From NCBI GenBank assembly GCA_009469665.1, contig SSTB01000297.1, positions 1 to 28,624 of the forward strand: a DNA stretch of 28,624 nucleotides, read 5' to 3'. Position 1 is the stretch's first letter. Every line of letters begins with the position of its first letter. Source of the stretch: Azonexaceae bacterium. GTDB taxonomy: Bacteria > Pseudomonadota > Gammaproteobacteria > Burkholderiales > Rhodocyclaceae. Positions 9,100 through 22,211 of this stretch are shown in pieces. The notes beneath the pieces are model-generated. The model was not told where the DNA came from and did no database searches. It saw nothing but the letters and a program-made list of their open reading frames with translations. The position numbers and the translations under genes were made by a program.

Positions 9100-10983
9100 T
9101 CAGGCCGTCGCAGGTGCACTGGGTTCAGCGCCGGGCTTGTCAGTCGGGGTAGAACTCTTGGGCGCACTTTGCGAGGGTTTGGGCGGACGAGGCGGCTTGC
9201 CGGCCATGATGTCCTCGATCTGCTCGGCATCGATGGTTTCCCAATCGAGCAAGGCCTGCGTCATTACCTCGACCTTGTCGCGGTTCTCCTCCAACAAGCG
9301 CTTGGCCAGTGCGTACTGCTCATCAATGATGCGCCGGATTTCGCCGTCCACCTCCTGCATAGTCGCCTCGGAAACACTCTTGTGTGTAGTCACTGAGCGG
9401 CCCAGGAATACCTCGCCTTCGTTCTCGCCATAGACCATGGGTCCCAGCTTGTCTGACATGCCGTAGCGAGTGACCATATCGCGGGCCATCGAGGTGGCGC
9501 GCTCGAAATCGTTGGAGGCACCGGTCGAGACGTCGTCGGTGAACAACTCCTCCGCCACGCGACCGCCAAAGGCCATGCAAATCTGCGCAAGCATCTGATT
9601 GCGATACAGACTGAACCGATCTTTCTCAGGTAGCGACCACGTGAGGCCTAAAGCACGACCGCGCGGAATGACCGTCACTTTATGGACCGGATCGCAACCG
9701 GGGAGCAGGGAGCCGATTATCGCGTGACCGGATTCGTGATAGGCGGTCTTACGCTTATCCTCTGGCGTTATGATCATGGACTTGCGCTCGGGCCCCATGA
9801 AAATCTTGTCCTTGGCCTTCTCGAAGTCTTCCATATCAACGAGGCGCTTGCTTGATCGGGCTGCGAAGAGCGCCGCTTCATTCACCAAATTGGCCAAATC
9901 GGCACCGGACATACCGGGAGTACCGCGGGCCAGAATATCGGCCTTGACGTCTCCCGCGATCGGCACCTTGCGCATGTGAACCTTGAGGATTTCCTCGCGA
10001 CCGCGGATGTCCGGCAGGGGCACGACCACCTGACGGTCGAAGCGACCAGGCCTCAAGAGGGCAGGATCGAGAATGTCCGGACGGTTGGTTGCAGCGATGA
10101 CGATGATTCCGGTATGGCCTTCGAAACCATCCATTTCCACCAGCAACTGGTTGAGGGTCTGTTCGCGCTCGTCGTTCCCCCCCCCAAGACCGGCGCCCCG
10201 GTGGCGTCCAACGGCGTCGATTTCGTCGATGAAGATGATGCACGGCGCGTGCTTCTTGGCATTTTCGAACATGTCGCGGACGCGGGCCGCACCGACGCCG
10301 ACGAACATTTCGACAAAATCAGAGCCGGAAATGCTGAAGAAAGGCACCTTGGCTTCGCCGGCAATGGCCTTCGCGAGCAGGGTCTTGCCGGTGCCGGGAT
10401 TGCCGACCATGAGCACACCCTTGGGAATACGCCCCCCGAGCTTCTGGAACTTGGAGGGATCGCGCAGGAAGTCCACCAGTTCCTGCACCTCCTCCTTGGC
10501 CTCATCGCAGCCAGCCACATCGGCGAAGGTGATCGTATTTTGGGCTTCGTCGGTCATCCGTGCCCTGGACTTGCCAAAAGAGAACGCGCCGCCTTTGCCT
10601 CCACCCTGCATCTGGCGCATGAAGAATACCCACACGCCGATGAGCAGAAGCATGGGGAACCAACTGACGAAAATGGTCATCAGGAAGGATTGTTCTTCTT
10701 CGGGCTTGGCCTCGACCTTGACGCCATATTTGAGCAGGTCGGAGACCAGCCAGATATCCCCGGGGGAATACGAGACAACCTTCTTTCCCTCGGTAGTGGT
10801 GGCTTTCAGAGTACGCCCCTCCATGACCACCTTGGCGATACGGCCCTGCTTCACCTCCTCAATGAATTGCGAATATTCCATCGAGGCCTGGGCCACCTGA
10901 CGATTGCTCATCTGATTGAAAACGGTCATCAGTACCAAGCCGATGATCAGCCAGATCGCCAGGTTTTTGAACATGTTGTTCAA
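9100..10983 (-). CDS. ftsH: ATP-dependent zinc metalloprotease FtsH
   Basis: Membrane-anchored AAA+ protease that degrades misfolded membrane proteins and regulators such as LpxC and sigma-32. The 627-residue product has TM1 at about 5-23, a short periplasmic domain, and TM2 at about 101-121. The Walker A motif GNPGTGKT is at 194-201, Walker B (FIDEID) at 251-256, and the pore motif FVEMFVGVG at 223-231. The zinc site is H416-E-S-G-H420 with D492 as the likely third ligand. The C-terminal tail is Pro/Ala/Ser-rich. The start is TTG at 10983: GGAG sits 7 bases before it, while the next ATG (10974) is 16 bases away. It follows rlmE by 56 bp, as in E. coli. Confidence 0.97.
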   Translation of the reverse strand: MNNMFKNLAIWLIIGLVLMTVFNQMSNRQVAQASMEYSQFIEEVKQGRIAKVVMEGRTLKATTTEGKKVVSYSPGDIWLVSDLLKYGVKVEAKPEEEQSFLMTIFVSWFPMLLLIGVWVFFMRQMQGGGKGGAFSFGKSRARMTDEAQNTITFADVAGCDEAKEEVQELVDFLRDPSKFQKLGGRIPKGVLMVGNPGTGKTLLAKAIAGEAKVPFFSISGSDFVEMFVGVGAARVRDMFENAKKHAPCIIFIDEIDAVGRHRGAGLGGGNDEREQTLNQLLVEMDGFEGHTGIIVIAATNRPDILDPALLRPGRFDRQVVVPLPDIRGREEILKVHMRKVPIAGDVKADILARGTPGMSGADLANLVNEAALFAARSSKRLVDMEDFEKAKDKIFMGPERKSMIITPEDKRKTAYHESGHAIIGSLLPGCDPVHKVTVIPRGRALGLTWSLPEKDRFSLYRNQMLAQICMAFGGRVAEELFTDDVSTGASNDFERATSMARDMVTRYGMSDKLGPMVYGENEGEVFLGRSVTTHKSVSEATMQEVDGEIRRIIDEQYALAKRLLEENRDKVEVMTQALLDWETIDAEQIEDIMAGKPPRPPKPSQSAPKSSTPTDKPGAEPSAPATA

Positions 10984-11039
10984 GCTTGCACTCCTTCACG
11001 CCGCACACGGCCCCAAAAACGCCATTCTAAACAAAACAC

Positions 11040-11657
11040 TCAACGCAATGTTCGCCCCAAAAGATAAAGCTCGGCACTGCGATCCCGCGAGGCTTCGGGC
11101 TTCCTCACCGCCACGCTTGCAAAAGTCAATCGCATGGCCTTCAGGAAGGCATCGTAGTCACTACCCTGAAACACTTTGACCAGGAAGGCCCCCTGCGGTT
11201 TCAGGTGCGCTCGCGCGAATTCCAGGCCCAGTTCCGCCAAGTGCATCACCCGTGCCTGATCGACCAGATTTACACCGGACATATTGGGGGCCATGTCCGA
11301 CATTACAAGACCCACCGGACGCCCGGCGAGCGATTCCGCCAGTTGTTCAAGCACCGCATCGTCACGGAAATCGCCTTGCAGAAAATGAACGCCGTGAATG
11401 GGGTCCATCTCCAGCAGGTCCAGGGCGAACACCAGACCGGTGTCGCCGACACGCTTTGCGGCCACTTGGGACCAACCTCCGGGAGCGGCTCCCAGGTCAA
11501 CGACCACTTCGCCTCGCCTGAGCAATTTGTCCTTGTCGTCGATTTCCATCAGCTTGAAGGCAGCCCGCGAACGCCAGCCTTCCTTCTTGGCACGCTGAAC
11601 AAAAGGATCGTTCACATGCTCCCGCATCCACGCCTTGCTGGTTCTGGTTCTGGCCAT
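11040..11657 (-). CDS. rlmE: 23S rRNA 2'-O-methyltransferase RlmE (RrmJ/FtsJ)
   Basis: SAM-dependent enzyme that methylates U2552 in the A loop of 23S rRNA, a late step of 50S assembly. The 205-residue protein has the SAM motif [11 protein letters not shown] at 54-64 and the K-D-K-E catalytic set K35, D121, K161 and E196, each offset by exactly three from the E. coli residues K38, D124, K164 and E199. The start has no obvious Shine-Dalgarno sequence. The gene diverges from yhbY over 31 bp, so its promoter must overlap yhbY or its leader must be very short. Confidence 0.97.
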   Translation of the reverse strand: MARTRTSKAWMREHVNDPFVQRAKKEGWRSRAAFKLMEIDDKDKLLRRGEVVVDLGAAPGGWSQVAAKRVGDTGLVFALDLLEMDPIHGVHFLQGDFRDDAVLEQLAESLAGRPVGLVMSDMAPNMSGVNLVDQARVMHLAELGLEFARAHLKPQGAFLVKVFQGSDYDAFLKAMRLTFASVAVRKPEASRDRSAELYLLGRTLR

Positions 11658-11661
11658 TGGC

Positions 11662-11667
11662 TAAAAT
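11662..11667 (+). promoter_or_regulatory. possible -10 element for yhbY in a 31-bp divergent gap
   Basis: TAAAAT lies 21 nt before the yhbY ATG and would give a leader of roughly 15 nt. I see no good -35 hexamer at normal spacing. AAAGG at 11678-11682 is a plausible yhbY ribosome-binding site. The whole gap (11658-11688) must hold the control elements of both rlmE and yhbY or share them with coding sequence. Confidence 0.25.
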
Positions 11668-11688
11668 GCCGGTTTTGAAAGGTTTTTC

Positions 11689-12027
11689 ATGCTGCAATTA
11701 TCCGCCGAACAACGCCGCACGCTGCGCGCCCGGGCCCACGGCCTTGATCCCGTCGTCTCGATTTCCGAAAACGGCCTTTCCGATGCCGTACTCAAGGAGG
11801 TCGAGGTGTGCCTCAAGGCGCACGAACTCATCAAGGTGCGCGTCTATGGCGACGACCGCAGTGTGCGGGAGGAATATCTGAACGTCCTCTGCGAGCGTCT
11901 TGGCGCTGCGCCAGTGCAGCACATCGGCAAGCTTCTGGTGCTCTGGCGTCCCGCACCGGCGGATGCGACGCCGGTCCGGCGCGTCCGTAAGCCTGCCCCC
12001 AGAACCAAACGCTCCTACCAAAACTAA
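11689..12027 (+). CDS. yhbY: Ribosome assembly RNA-binding protein YhbY (CRM domain)
   Basis: Small CRS1/YhbY (CRM) domain protein that associates with pre-50S particles. The 112-residue product matches across the domain: an N-terminal LSAEQRRTLRARAHGLDPVVSI segment, then GLSDAVLKEVEVCLKAHELIKVRV, then a C-terminal strand LLVLWRP. The last 25 residues are basic (PVRRVRKPAPRTKRS), probably an RNA-binding tail. The position usually occupied by the GxxG loop reads SENG, so its first glycine is replaced. It diverges from rlmE, a neighbourhood also seen in E. coli. The 146 bp that follow, up to the convergent DUF4149 gene, hold nothing I can identify. Confidence 0.93.
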   Translation: MLQLSAEQRRTLRARAHGLDPVVSISENGLSDAVLKEVEVCLKAHELIKVRVYGDDRSVREEYLNVLCERLGAAPVQHIGKLLVLWRPAPADATPVRRVRKPAPRTKRSYQN

Positions 12028-12173
12028 GTCCCCACGGCCAGTGAGTTTTTGGGTGACCCCGGGCGGCATGCGTAAGTCCGCCCAGGCCTACGCGGCCAAT
12101 GGCCAGGCTATGGCGAACTGTGCCAAGCGGGGACGACTGGGCGCGATAGCGGCGAGGACCAGTTCAGGGGGTT

Positions 12174-12635
12174 TCAGCGCAGTCCCCGTTCGCCCCAGGC
12201 CACCAGCCAGAGACCCAGTATGGTTTCCAGGAGGTATACGACGCTGGATACGCCATGCCAGGCCGCAAAACGGTCGCGGAATATGCTATCCATGACATCC
12301 CTGGGCAGCGCCTCGGCCTTCAACTGTGCCATAAGAGGCTGAATCCCAAACTGGCCTGCCGCGGTCAACAAGAGCAGCAGGACCACCAGCCAGAACACAC
12401 CGCGTCTGATCACCGCTGCGCCCCAACGACCGATCAGAAACACGAGAAGGTAAGCCCCCCCACCGAGCCCGATCCAGCCGATCAAGGAGAAGAGCTTGCC
12501 GGCGACCAATCCGGCCAGTTGGCGATCGCCGAGGCTGGAGAACAAGGTAGGCGCCACCACATAGCCGATGGCGCACATGCCCCCAATCCAAAGGGCGAGG
12601 GCCCAGCGGTAGAGAACCTCAGACAGGGTGCGCAT
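12174..12635 (-). CDS. DUF4149 family membrane protein
   Basis: Protein of 153 residues with four hydrophobic segments, at about 9-30, 45-68, 78-98 and 125-147, consistent with an inner-membrane protein of the DUF4149 (TMEM205-like) family. The N-terminal TM with the WIGGMCAIGYVVAPTLF pattern is the part I recognise. No catalytic motif is visible and the function is unknown. It lies 15 bp after greA on the same strand, so it is probably co-transcribed with greA. It converges with yhbY. Confidence 0.8.
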   Translation of the reverse strand: MRTLSEVLYRWALALWIGGMCAIGYVVAPTLFSSLGDRQLAGLVAGKLFSLIGWIGLGGGAYLLVFLIGRWGAAVIRRGVFWLVVLLLLLTAAGQFGIQPLMAQLKAEALPRDVMDSIFRDRFAAWHGVSSVVYLLETILGLWLVAWGERGLR

Positions 12636-12650
12636 TGGGTCAGACGGAGC

Positions 12651-13127
12651 CTACTCGTAGCGGACGTCGATGATTTCGTATTCGCGCATGCCGCCGGGTG
12701 CCTGCACCTGGGCGATATCGCCGGCGTACTTGCCGATGAGGGCCCGCGCCACCGGGGAATTGACGGAAATCTTGCCAATCTTGATGTCGGCCTCGTCCTC
12801 GCCGACGATCTGGTAGGTCACCGCATCGCCGGAATCCTGATCTTCCATTTCCACGGTCGCCCCGAAGACGCAGCGGCCGTCGGCATCGAGCAGCTTGGGA
12901 TCGATGATCTGGGCGTTGGAGAGCTTGCCCTCCACTTCCTGGATGCGCCCCTCGATGAAGCCCTGGCGCTCCTTGGCGGCATCGTATTCGGCGTTTTCGG
13001 AGAGGTCGCCGTGGGACCGGGCCTCGGCAATGGCCGCCACCACGTTGGGCCGGTCCACGGTCTTGAGGCGATGCAATTCGGCGCGCAGTTTTTCGGCGCC
13101 ATTCACAGTCAGCGGAATCTTGCTCAT
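12651..13127 (-). CDS. greA: Transcription elongation factor GreA
   Basis: Binds the RNA polymerase secondary channel and stimulates cleavage of backtracked RNA. The 158-residue product equals the standard GreA length. The N-terminal coiled coil (about 1-75) carries the acidic tip in [17 protein letters not shown], and the C-terminal FKBP-like domain ends [10 protein letters not shown]. The ATG at 13127 has GGAAG four bases upstream. An intrinsic terminator lies immediately in front of the start, so greA is expressed either by read-through from carB or from a promoter I did not identify within the 3' part of carB. Confidence 0.97.
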   Translation of the reverse strand: MSKIPLTVNGAEKLRAELHRLKTVDRPNVVAAIAEARSHGDLSENAEYDAAKERQGFIEGRIQEVEGKLSNAQIIDPKLLDADGRCVFGATVEMEDQDSGDAVTYQIVGEDEADIKIGKISVNSPVARALIGKYAGDIAQVQAPGGMREYEIIDVRYE

Positions 13128-13138
13128 TTTTCTTCCAG

Positions 13139-13178
13139 CAAAGCAAAACCGCCGGCGCCACGAAGGCGTCCCCGGCGG
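13139..13178 (-). terminator. intrinsic terminator after carB, in front of greA
   Basis: Sense strand (minus): a GC-rich imperfect stem with outer arms CCGCC/GGCGG and an inner stem ACGCC/GGCGC-type closed by a TTCGT loop, with bulged G, G and A. It is followed by TTTTGCTTTG. It lies 13 bp after the carB stop and its U-tract ends about 11 nt before the greA ATG. Confidence 0.75.
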
Positions 13179-13191
13179 TCCGGTGGGTTGT

Positions 13192-16398
<3,207 letters not shown>

Positions 16399-16416
16399 AG
16401 TGATTCCTGCCTTGCC

Positions 16417-17574
16417 TTACTGGGCCGGCTGCAGCGCGGCCACGCCGCGGGACATGGTGTCGAGGAAGCGGTCGAACAGGTAGGCCACGTCGTGGGGGCC
16501 AGGGCTCGCTTCCGGATGGCCCTGGAAGGAGAAGGCCGGCACGTCGGTGCGGGCGATGCCTTGCAGGGAGCCATCGAAGAGGGAAACGTGGGTGGCCCGC
16601 AGGTTGGCCGGCAGGGTGTCGCTATCCACCGCGAAGCCATGGTTCTGGCTTGTGATCAGCACTTGGCCGGTATCCATGTCCTTCACCGGATGGTTGGCGC
16701 CGTGGTGGCCGAACTTCATCTTCAGCGTCTTGGCGCCGGAAGCCAGGGCCAGCAGCTGGTGACCGAGGCAGATGCCGAAGGTCGGCACACCGCGGTCGAG
16801 AAATTCACGGATGGCACCGATAGCGTAGTCGCAAGGCTCCGGGTCGCCAGGGCCGTTGGAGAGGAAGACGCCGTCCGGCTTCATGGCCAGCACGTCGGCG
16901 GCGGGCGTCTGGGCAGGCACCACGGTCAGTTCGCAACCGCGGGCGGCGAGCATGCGCAGGATGTTGCGCTTGACGCCGAAATCGTAGGCGACGACCTTGA
17001 AGCGCCTGGCTGCACCCGGCTGGTAACCCTCCAGGTTCCATTCGCCCTCGCTCCAGGGGTAGCCTTCCTTGACGGAGACCACCTTTGCCAAGTCCATGCC
17101 GGCCAGGCCGGGGAAGGCACGGGCCAGAGCGAGTGCCTTGGATTCATCGACATCACCCGCCATGACGCATCCGGCCTGGGCACCCTTCTCGCGCAGGATG
17201 CGGGTGAGCTTGCGGGTATCGATGCCGGCGATGGCGACGATGCCATGCTTCTTGAGGTAGGCAGAGAGATTCTCTTCGGCACGCCAGCTGGACGCACGCA
17301 GGGGCAGGTCGCGGATGACCAGTCCGGCGGCGTAGTTGGCAGCGGATTCGAAGTCTTCGGCATTGCAGCCGACGTTGCCGATGTGGGGATAGGTCAGCGT
17401 AACGATCTGGCGGCAGTAGGAGGGATCGGTAAGGATTTCCTGGTAACCCGACATGGCGGTATTGAAGACCACTTCGCCACTGGTGACGCCATCGGCGCCG
17501 ATGGATTGCCCTTTGAAAACCGTTCCGTCGGCGAGGGCGAGAATGGCGGGGGATGATGTGGGCAGCAAGGGCAC
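16417..17574 (-). CDS. carA: Carbamoyl-phosphate synthase small subunit (glutaminase)
   Basis: Class I glutamine amidotransferase subunit that hydrolyses glutamine and channels ammonia to CarB. The 385-residue product has the CPSase small-chain domain (for example [17 protein letters not shown]) followed by the triad C269 (GICLGHQ), H353 and E355 (GHPEASPGP). I chose the GTG at 17574: AGGAGA lies 7 bases upstream and the resulting length matches E. coli CarA (382). The open frame continues 37 codons further upstream, through the leader hairpin and promoter, so that extension is unlikely to be translated. Confidence 0.96.
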   Translation of the reverse strand: MPLLPTSSPAILALADGTVFKGQSIGADGVTSGEVVFNTAMSGYQEILTDPSYCRQIVTLTYPHIGNVGCNAEDFESAANYAAGLVIRDLPLRASSWRAEENLSAYLKKHGIVAIAGIDTRKLTRILREKGAQAGCVMAGDVDESKALALARAFPGLAGMDLAKVVSVKEGYPWSEGEWNLEGYQPGAARRFKVVAYDFGVKRNILRMLAARGCELTVVPAQTPAADVLAMKPDGVFLSNGPGDPEPCDYAIGAIREFLDRGVPTFGICLGHQLLALASGAKTLKMKFGHHGANHPVKDMDTGQVLITSQNHGFAVDSDTLPANLRATHVSLFDGSLQGIARTDVPAFSFQGHPEASPGPHDVAYLFDRFLDTMSRGVAALQPAQ

Positions 17575-17608
17575 GACCGGCTCTCCTGATTTCTGCTTAT
17601 GATGTGCC

Positions 17609-17636
17609 GAGCGGGAAGGCAAACGCCTCCCCGCTC
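17609..17636 (-). promoter_or_regulatory. carA leader hairpin
   Basis: In the sense (minus) strand GAGCGGGGAGGC and GCCTTCCCGCTC form a 12-bp stem with a single G-U wobble and a 4-nt GTTT loop. It begins about 13 nt after the predicted transcription start and ends 34 nt before the GTG start. No U-run follows, so it is not a standard terminator. It may affect mRNA stability or be one arm of a control element; neither is shown by sequence alone. Confidence 0.6.
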
Positions 17637-17655
17637 GCAAGTCCAAAACCTTGAA

Positions 17656-17685
17656 ATTATAGCCGAAATGCGCCTTTCTGGACAA
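17656..17685 (-). promoter_or_regulatory. sigma-70-type promoter for carAB
   Basis: Minus strand: TTGTCC (17680-17685), an 18-bp spacer, then a perfect TATAAT (17656-17661). The predicted start is near 17649, giving a leader of about 75 nt that contains the 17609-17636 hairpin. The -35 element lies only 14 bp beyond the stop codon of the upstream kinase gene. Confidence 0.8.
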
Positions 17686-17699
17686 GCTTGCCGCGTGAA

Positions 17700-20249
17700 T
17701 CAGCCGTGGCCGCGATGGTCCACGAAGCGCTTGAGTTCCGGTTTGAGTCCGGCCATTTCCTCTTCGAGCAGAGAAAAACGGCGCCCGCAGTCATCCCAGG
17801 AAATCCCCCCGGGAACAATGGCTGCCTGCTCCAGGTCCAGTGCAAGCTGTCGCGCGGTATCGGCGTGGAACATGGCCAGGAGACTTTTCAGCGTATGGGC
17901 ATGCATGCGCAGCTCGGAAGCGCTACGGGCAGCCAGCGACTGCCGCAGATGCTCTAAGTGGCTGTCCCACTCCGCGAGCATCATGCCCGCCATATTGGCC
18001 AGAAGGTCGGCATCCCCGATTTCCTTCAGGGCCGACTCCATATCCAGACGCAGTGGTTCGGCATTGGCACCAGTCTCCCACAGGCTCCTGCTGCCAACCG
18101 AATCCTCATCCACCGCCCGGTCCAGCGCCTCGTAGAGCAGCTCCGGGCGCAAGGGTTTGGCGAGATAGTCGTTCATGCCAGCTTGCAGGCATCGTTCGCG
18201 ATCGCTCTCCATGACATTGGCCGTCATGGCCACGATCCAGACGGGCTTGAACGCATCGGAGACGACCCAACTGCGGCGCATTTCCCGCGCCCGAATGGCC
18301 TCCGCCGCCTCGACGCCCCCCATGACGGGCATTTGCATATCCATCAGGATCACATCGAAGCGCTGCTTCTCGAACCATTCGAGCGCTTCCGCCCCATTGT
18401 TGGCCACCACCACCCGGTGCGAGCGGCGCTGGAGCAGCCGAACCGCAAGTTCCTGATTCACCGGGTTGTCTTCCACCAGGAGGATGTCCAGAATTGGCTC
18501 GTCGCCCGCGGCAAGCGCCACATCAACCTCGAAGGCATCGAGCAGGGCACCCTCCGCCGCCCCGCCGGATTCCCCCAGGGCCAGAGCCAGGGCATCTCCC
18601 AAGTCAGCCAGGCCCACCGGCTTGACCAAATGTGCAGACACCCGAAGCTCGCGCAAACGCGCCAGATCGTGCCGCTGATTTTCAGTGGTCAACAACATCA
18701 CCAGCTTTTCGCGCTGACGCCCGCTGCTCCAGTGCTCGGCGAGGGCAAATCCCCCAGGCGCGTCCATGGTCGCGTCGGCAAGAATGAGGTCGTAGGGAAA
18801 ATCCACCGACCGGGACCGTTCCACCGCCTCCAGTGCCGGACCCGCTTCCGTCGCCCCAGAGGCCTGAATTCCCAGTCGTTCGAGCAGCGCCACCAAGTGG
18901 CGGGCAGTCTGCGGATTGTCATCGATCACCAATGCTCGACGGCCTGTAAACCTGCGTGGTGCAACATCGGCCGCGTCGCGATCGATGCCGAAGCGCGCCG
19001 TGAAGAAAAAGGTCGCCCCCTTGCCCTCGGCGCTTTCCAGCCAGATGCGTCCATCAAGGAGTTGAACCAGACGAGAACAGATGGCGAGCCCCAACCCCGT
19101 GCCACCGAAGCGGCGGGTCGTCGAAATGTCGGCCTGGGAAAAAGCGTCGAAGATCGCCCCCTGCTTCTCCGGCGGGATGCCGATTCCGGAATCGCGGACC
19201 TGGAAACGCAGCCAGAGGGAGTGGGGCGACATGCGTTCGACGGCAACCTCGACCTGAACCTCACCCTTCTCGGTAAATTTGATTGCGTTACCCAGCAGAT
19301 TGGTCAACAGTTGGCGGATGCGGATCGGATCGCCGATCACCCGGCCGGGCACCTCGGAAGCCAGGGTGACCAGCAGTTCCAGGCCCTTCTTGTGGGCGCT
19401 CACCGCCATGACGCGGGCGGCTTCCAAGACCAGATCGGCAAGGTTGAAGCTGATGGCCTCGACCTGCATCTTGCCGGCCTCGATCTTGGAAAAGTCCAGG
19501 ATGTCATTCACGATGGTCAACAAGGCCTCGGCCGAAGACTTTACCGTCTTGAGGTAATGGCGCTGCTCGGCGTCCAGATTCGTATCGAGCGCAAGCTCGG
19601 TCATACCGATGATGCCGTTCATGGGCGTCCGGATTTCGTGGCTCATATTGGCCAGGAAGGCACCCCTCGCGCGGTTCGCCGTCTCTGCCGCTTCCTTGGC
19701 TGCCACCAGACGCACTTCCGACTCCCGATCTGCACTCACATCCCGATGCAGGACTAACATGCGCAGCGGCTCCCCACCCGGATCCCTCGCGGTGATCAGC
19801 CCGCGTACCTGGAGCCAGCGCCAATCGCCGGCCTTGGTCCGCATGCGGACATCGGCGGAAAACAGCGGGGTCTTGTCCTGGGCATGGGAAGCGATGCGCG
19901 CTTGCAGTGTGCGCAGATCGTCCGGATTGACCAGTCTTTGCCATCCGGCCACGCTATCGTCGGCTTCCGTCCCTTCGTAGCCCAGCAGGGTCTTCCACTT
20001 GCGGCCGGATTCGATATTGCCGGAGCGGAGATTCCAGTCGGACAGAGCGTCACCCGAAAGCTCGTTCTGCCAATGCTGAAGATTGGCGTACATGCTGTAA
20101 GTGCTGTCGGCCGCCTCCAGAAACCGCGCCAGCCCCCGGACAAGCTCGCCGTGCTCCCCCTCGACGGTTGACAGCAAGGCCCGCAGACGCTCCTCACCGC
20201 CCCCCGGAAAAATCTCCTGGAGCTGACGGTTGAGGAATTTGGATTTCAC
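17700..20249 (-). CDS. Hybrid sensor histidine kinase: PAS-HisKA-HATPase-REC-REC-HPt
   Basis: A complete intramolecular phosphorelay in 849 residues, with no transmembrane segment, so probably cytoplasmic. Domains: a helical N-terminal part (1-65), PAS (about 68-175), HisKA with H204 in SHEIRTP, and HATPase (about 305-420; N321, DSGIGIP at 353-359, GGTGLGLAI at 382-390). REC1 follows (about 438-555; D443/D444, D492, T521, K543), then REC2 (about 588-712; E593/D594, D637, T677, K698) and a C-terminal HPt with H785 in HAHTLKS. All phosphotransfer residues are present. The start is GTG without a visible ribosome-binding site. No partner response regulator with an output domain is in the window. 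It lies between dapB and carA, so its signal and target are unknown. Confidence 0.93.
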   Translation of the reverse strand: MKSKFLNRQLQEIFPGGGEERLRALLSTVEGEHGELVRGLARFLEAADSTYSMYANLQHWQNELSGDALSDWNLRSGNIESGRKWKTLLGYEGTEADDSVAGWQRLVNPDDLRTLQARIASHAQDKTPLFSADVRMRTKAGDWRWLQVRGLITARDPGGEPLRMLVLHRDVSADRESEVRLVAAKEAAETANRARGAFLANMSHEIRTPMNGIIGMTELALDTNLDAEQRHYLKTVKSSAEALLTIVNDILDFSKIEAGKMQVEAISFNLADLVLEAARVMAVSAHKKGLELLVTLASEVPGRVIGDPIRIRQLLTNLLGNAIKFTEKGEVQVEVAVERMSPHSLWLRFQVRDSGIGIPPEKQGAIFDAFSQADISTTRRFGGTGLGLAICSRLVQLLDGRIWLESAEGKGATFFFTARFGIDRDAADVAPRRFTGRRALVIDDNPQTARHLVALLERLGIQASGATEAGPALEAVERSRSVDFPYDLILADATMDAPGGFALAEHWSSGRQREKLVMLLTTENQRHDLARLRELRVSAHLVKPVGLADLGDALALALGESGGAAEGALLDAFEVDVALAAGDEPILDILLVEDNPVNQELAVRLLQRRSHRVVVANNGAEALEWFEKQRFDVILMDMQMPVMGGVEAAEAIRAREMRRSWVVSDAFKPVWIVAMTANVMESDRERCLQAGMNDYLAKPLRPELLYEALDRAVDEDSVGSRSLWETGANAEPLRLDMESALKEIGDADLLANMAGMMLAEWDSHLEHLRQSLAARSASELRMHAHTLKSLLAMFHADTARQLALDLEQAAIVPGGISWDDCGRRFSLLEEEMAGLKPELKRFVDHRGHG

Positions 20250-20261
20250 GGCCGGGAACCG

Positions 20262-20350
20262 GTAAGAAGTGAAAAACGAAAGGTGAAATGTGGAACACCG
20301 ATCCTTGCTGACATGCCCTCACCCTTCACATTCCACGTATCACCCCTTAC
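20262..20350 (-). repeat. imperfect 89-bp inverted repeat built of GTGAA-like units
   Basis: Outer arms GTAAGAAGTGA (20262-20272) and TCACCCCTTAC (20340-20350), and inner arms GTGAAATGTG (20283-20292) and CACATTCCAC (20327-20336), face each other around a 34-nt loop. In the minus-strand RNA, the sense of dapB and the kinase, all three mismatches become G-U pairs, giving 11- and 10-bp stems separated by a 3/10-nt internal loop. Each arm resembles a run of 7-8 nt GTGAA-like units. It fills the gap between dapB and the kinase gene. No U-run follows. It may be a dispersed intergenic repeat or an RNA element. Confidence 0.6.
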
Positions 20351-20356
20351 TTCGAA

Positions 20357-21178
<822 letters not shown>

Positions 21179-21658
21179 TTATAAGCCGACTTTTTCCAGC
21201 ATGCGCCCGAAAAAGCCCTTTTCGTCAGCCGGCGGCAAGGGCTTGCCTTCGGCGTCCGTCGGCAGCGATCCCAGGTCGATCACCTGGGTACTGGCCACCG
21301 GCGCGGTCAGTTCGGCGACCTGAGCAACTTCGACATCCCCGGAAACCTTCTCCAGGCGGCCATCCGCATTGAAGAATACAGAAAATTTGCGTATCTCGAC
21401 AGCACTCGTCCGGCCGTTCTCGAGGCGATAGACGTAGTCCCAGCGATCGGCATGGAAAATATCGGCCAGGAGAGGCGTCCCCAGCAGGAAACGTACCTGA
21501 TCCCGGGTCTGGCCGGGCTTGAGCTGGGACACCATTTCCTGGGTAAGCACATTGCCCTGCTGCACGTCAATGCGGTACTCGGTGACGATCCGCGGAACGT
21601 TCGAGCAGGCTGCGAGCCCGACTAAGACGGCGGCGATCAGGATGCGCTGAATGGTCAT
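21179..21658 (-). CDS. bamE: Outer membrane assembly lipoprotein BamE (SmpA/OmlA)
   Basis: Lipoprotein component of the BAM complex that inserts beta-barrel proteins in the outer membrane. The 159-residue precursor has a short hydrophobic signal (4-16) and a lipobox L15-A-A-C18, so maturation would leave C18 lipidated. The core shows the SmpA/OmlA motif: [30 protein letters not shown], followed by RLENG. The ATG at 21658 is chosen because it places the signal peptide correctly, although no clear ribosome-binding site precedes it. The C-terminal 45 residues extend beyond the usual short domain. It diverges from fur and precedes dapB. Confidence 0.95.
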   Translation of the reverse strand: MTIQRILIAAVLVGLAACSNVPRIVTEYRIDVQQGNVLTQEMVSQLKPGQTRDQVRFLLGTPLLADIFHADRWDYVYRLENGRTSAVEIRKFSVFFNADGRLEKVSGDVEVAQVAELTAPVASTQVIDLGSLPTDAEGKPLPPADEKGFFGRMLEKVGL

Positions 21659-21701
21659 GGCGGCGTGCGGAGGGAGTTCTTCAACGGGACCAAAGCGTAC
21701 T

Positions 21702-21707
21702 ATCATA
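21702..21707 (-). promoter_or_regulatory. possible -10 element for bamE in the bamE/fur gap
   Basis: Minus strand TATGAT, 43 nt before the bamE ATG, in the 97-bp divergent gap (21659-21755). No good -35 hexamer is seen at 16-18 bp. TACTAT on the plus strand (21699-21704) could serve fur in the same way. I found no sequence resembling the Fur box consensus in the gap, so autoregulation by Fur is not supported from sequence. Confidence 0.25.
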
Positions 21708-21755
21708 CCCGAAATCCACCCGGCCCCAGGCCTTGCCACCACTGGTAGAACGACG

Positions 21756-22205
21756 ATGAGCGACCCGCAGAGCCTCAAGAACATGGGACTGAAGGCCACC
21801 TTTCCCCGGCTTAAAATTCTGGAACTGTTCGAAAAAAGCAGCGTCCGCCACATGACGGCAGAAGACGTCTACCGCGCCCTCCTCGCTGAAGGCATGGACA
21901 TCGGCCTGGCCACGGTTTACCGGGTACTGACCCAGTTCGAGCAGGCGGGTCTTCTGGAGCGCCACTTTTTCGAATCCGGCAAGGCTGTTTTTGAAATCAA
22001 CGCCGGCAAGCATCACGACCACCTGGTCTGTATCGATTGTGGCAAGGTCGAAGAATTCTACGATGCGGAAATCGAACAACGGCAGCACCAGATCGCCACA
22101 GAAAGAGGCTTTTCCATCCAGGAGCACGCGCTCTACCTCTACGCCCATTGCAGCAAGGCAGACTGCCCCAGCCGCGCTGCCGGAACGCCAAAGATCAAGA
22201 ATTAA
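21756..22205 (+). CDS. fur: Ferric uptake regulator Fur
   Basis: Iron-responsive DNA-binding repressor. The 149-residue product has the winged-helix part (about 1-83) with [21 protein letters not shown] as the recognition region. The dimerisation part has the metal motif H86-H-D-H89, the CxxC pair C92/C95, and a second pair C132/C137 (CSKADC), as in structural-zinc Fur proteins of the E. coli type. The start at 21756 gives the usual [13 protein letters not shown] opening. It diverges from bamE and lies 6 bp before a UPF0016 probable manganese exporter gene, so the two are probably one operon. Confidence 0.96.
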   Translation: MSDPQSLKNMGLKATFPRLKILELFEKSSVRHMTAEDVYRALLAEGMDIGLATVYRVLTQFEQAGLLERHFFESGKAVFEINAGKHHDHLVCIDCGKVEEFYDAEIEQRQHQIATERGFSIQEHALYLYAHCSKADCPSRAAGTPKIKN

Positions 22206-22211
22206 GCGGCC

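Noticed and set aside
12028..12173. A possible small gene in the convergent gap between yhbY and the DUF4149 gene
   Set aside because: A plus-strand frame crosses it, but it continues into the antisense of the DUF4149 gene, has no credible start with a ribosome site, and matches nothing I recognise.
17958..19757. A 599-codon plus-strand open frame opposite the hybrid kinase
   Set aside because: The minus-strand frame encodes a full kinase with all motifs; the antisense product is low in hydrophobic pattern and rich in His, Gln and Arg, typical of a shadow frame.
21659..21755. Fur box controlling fur or bamE
   Set aside because: No run resembling the GATAATGATAATCATTATC consensus is seen on either strand of the gap.
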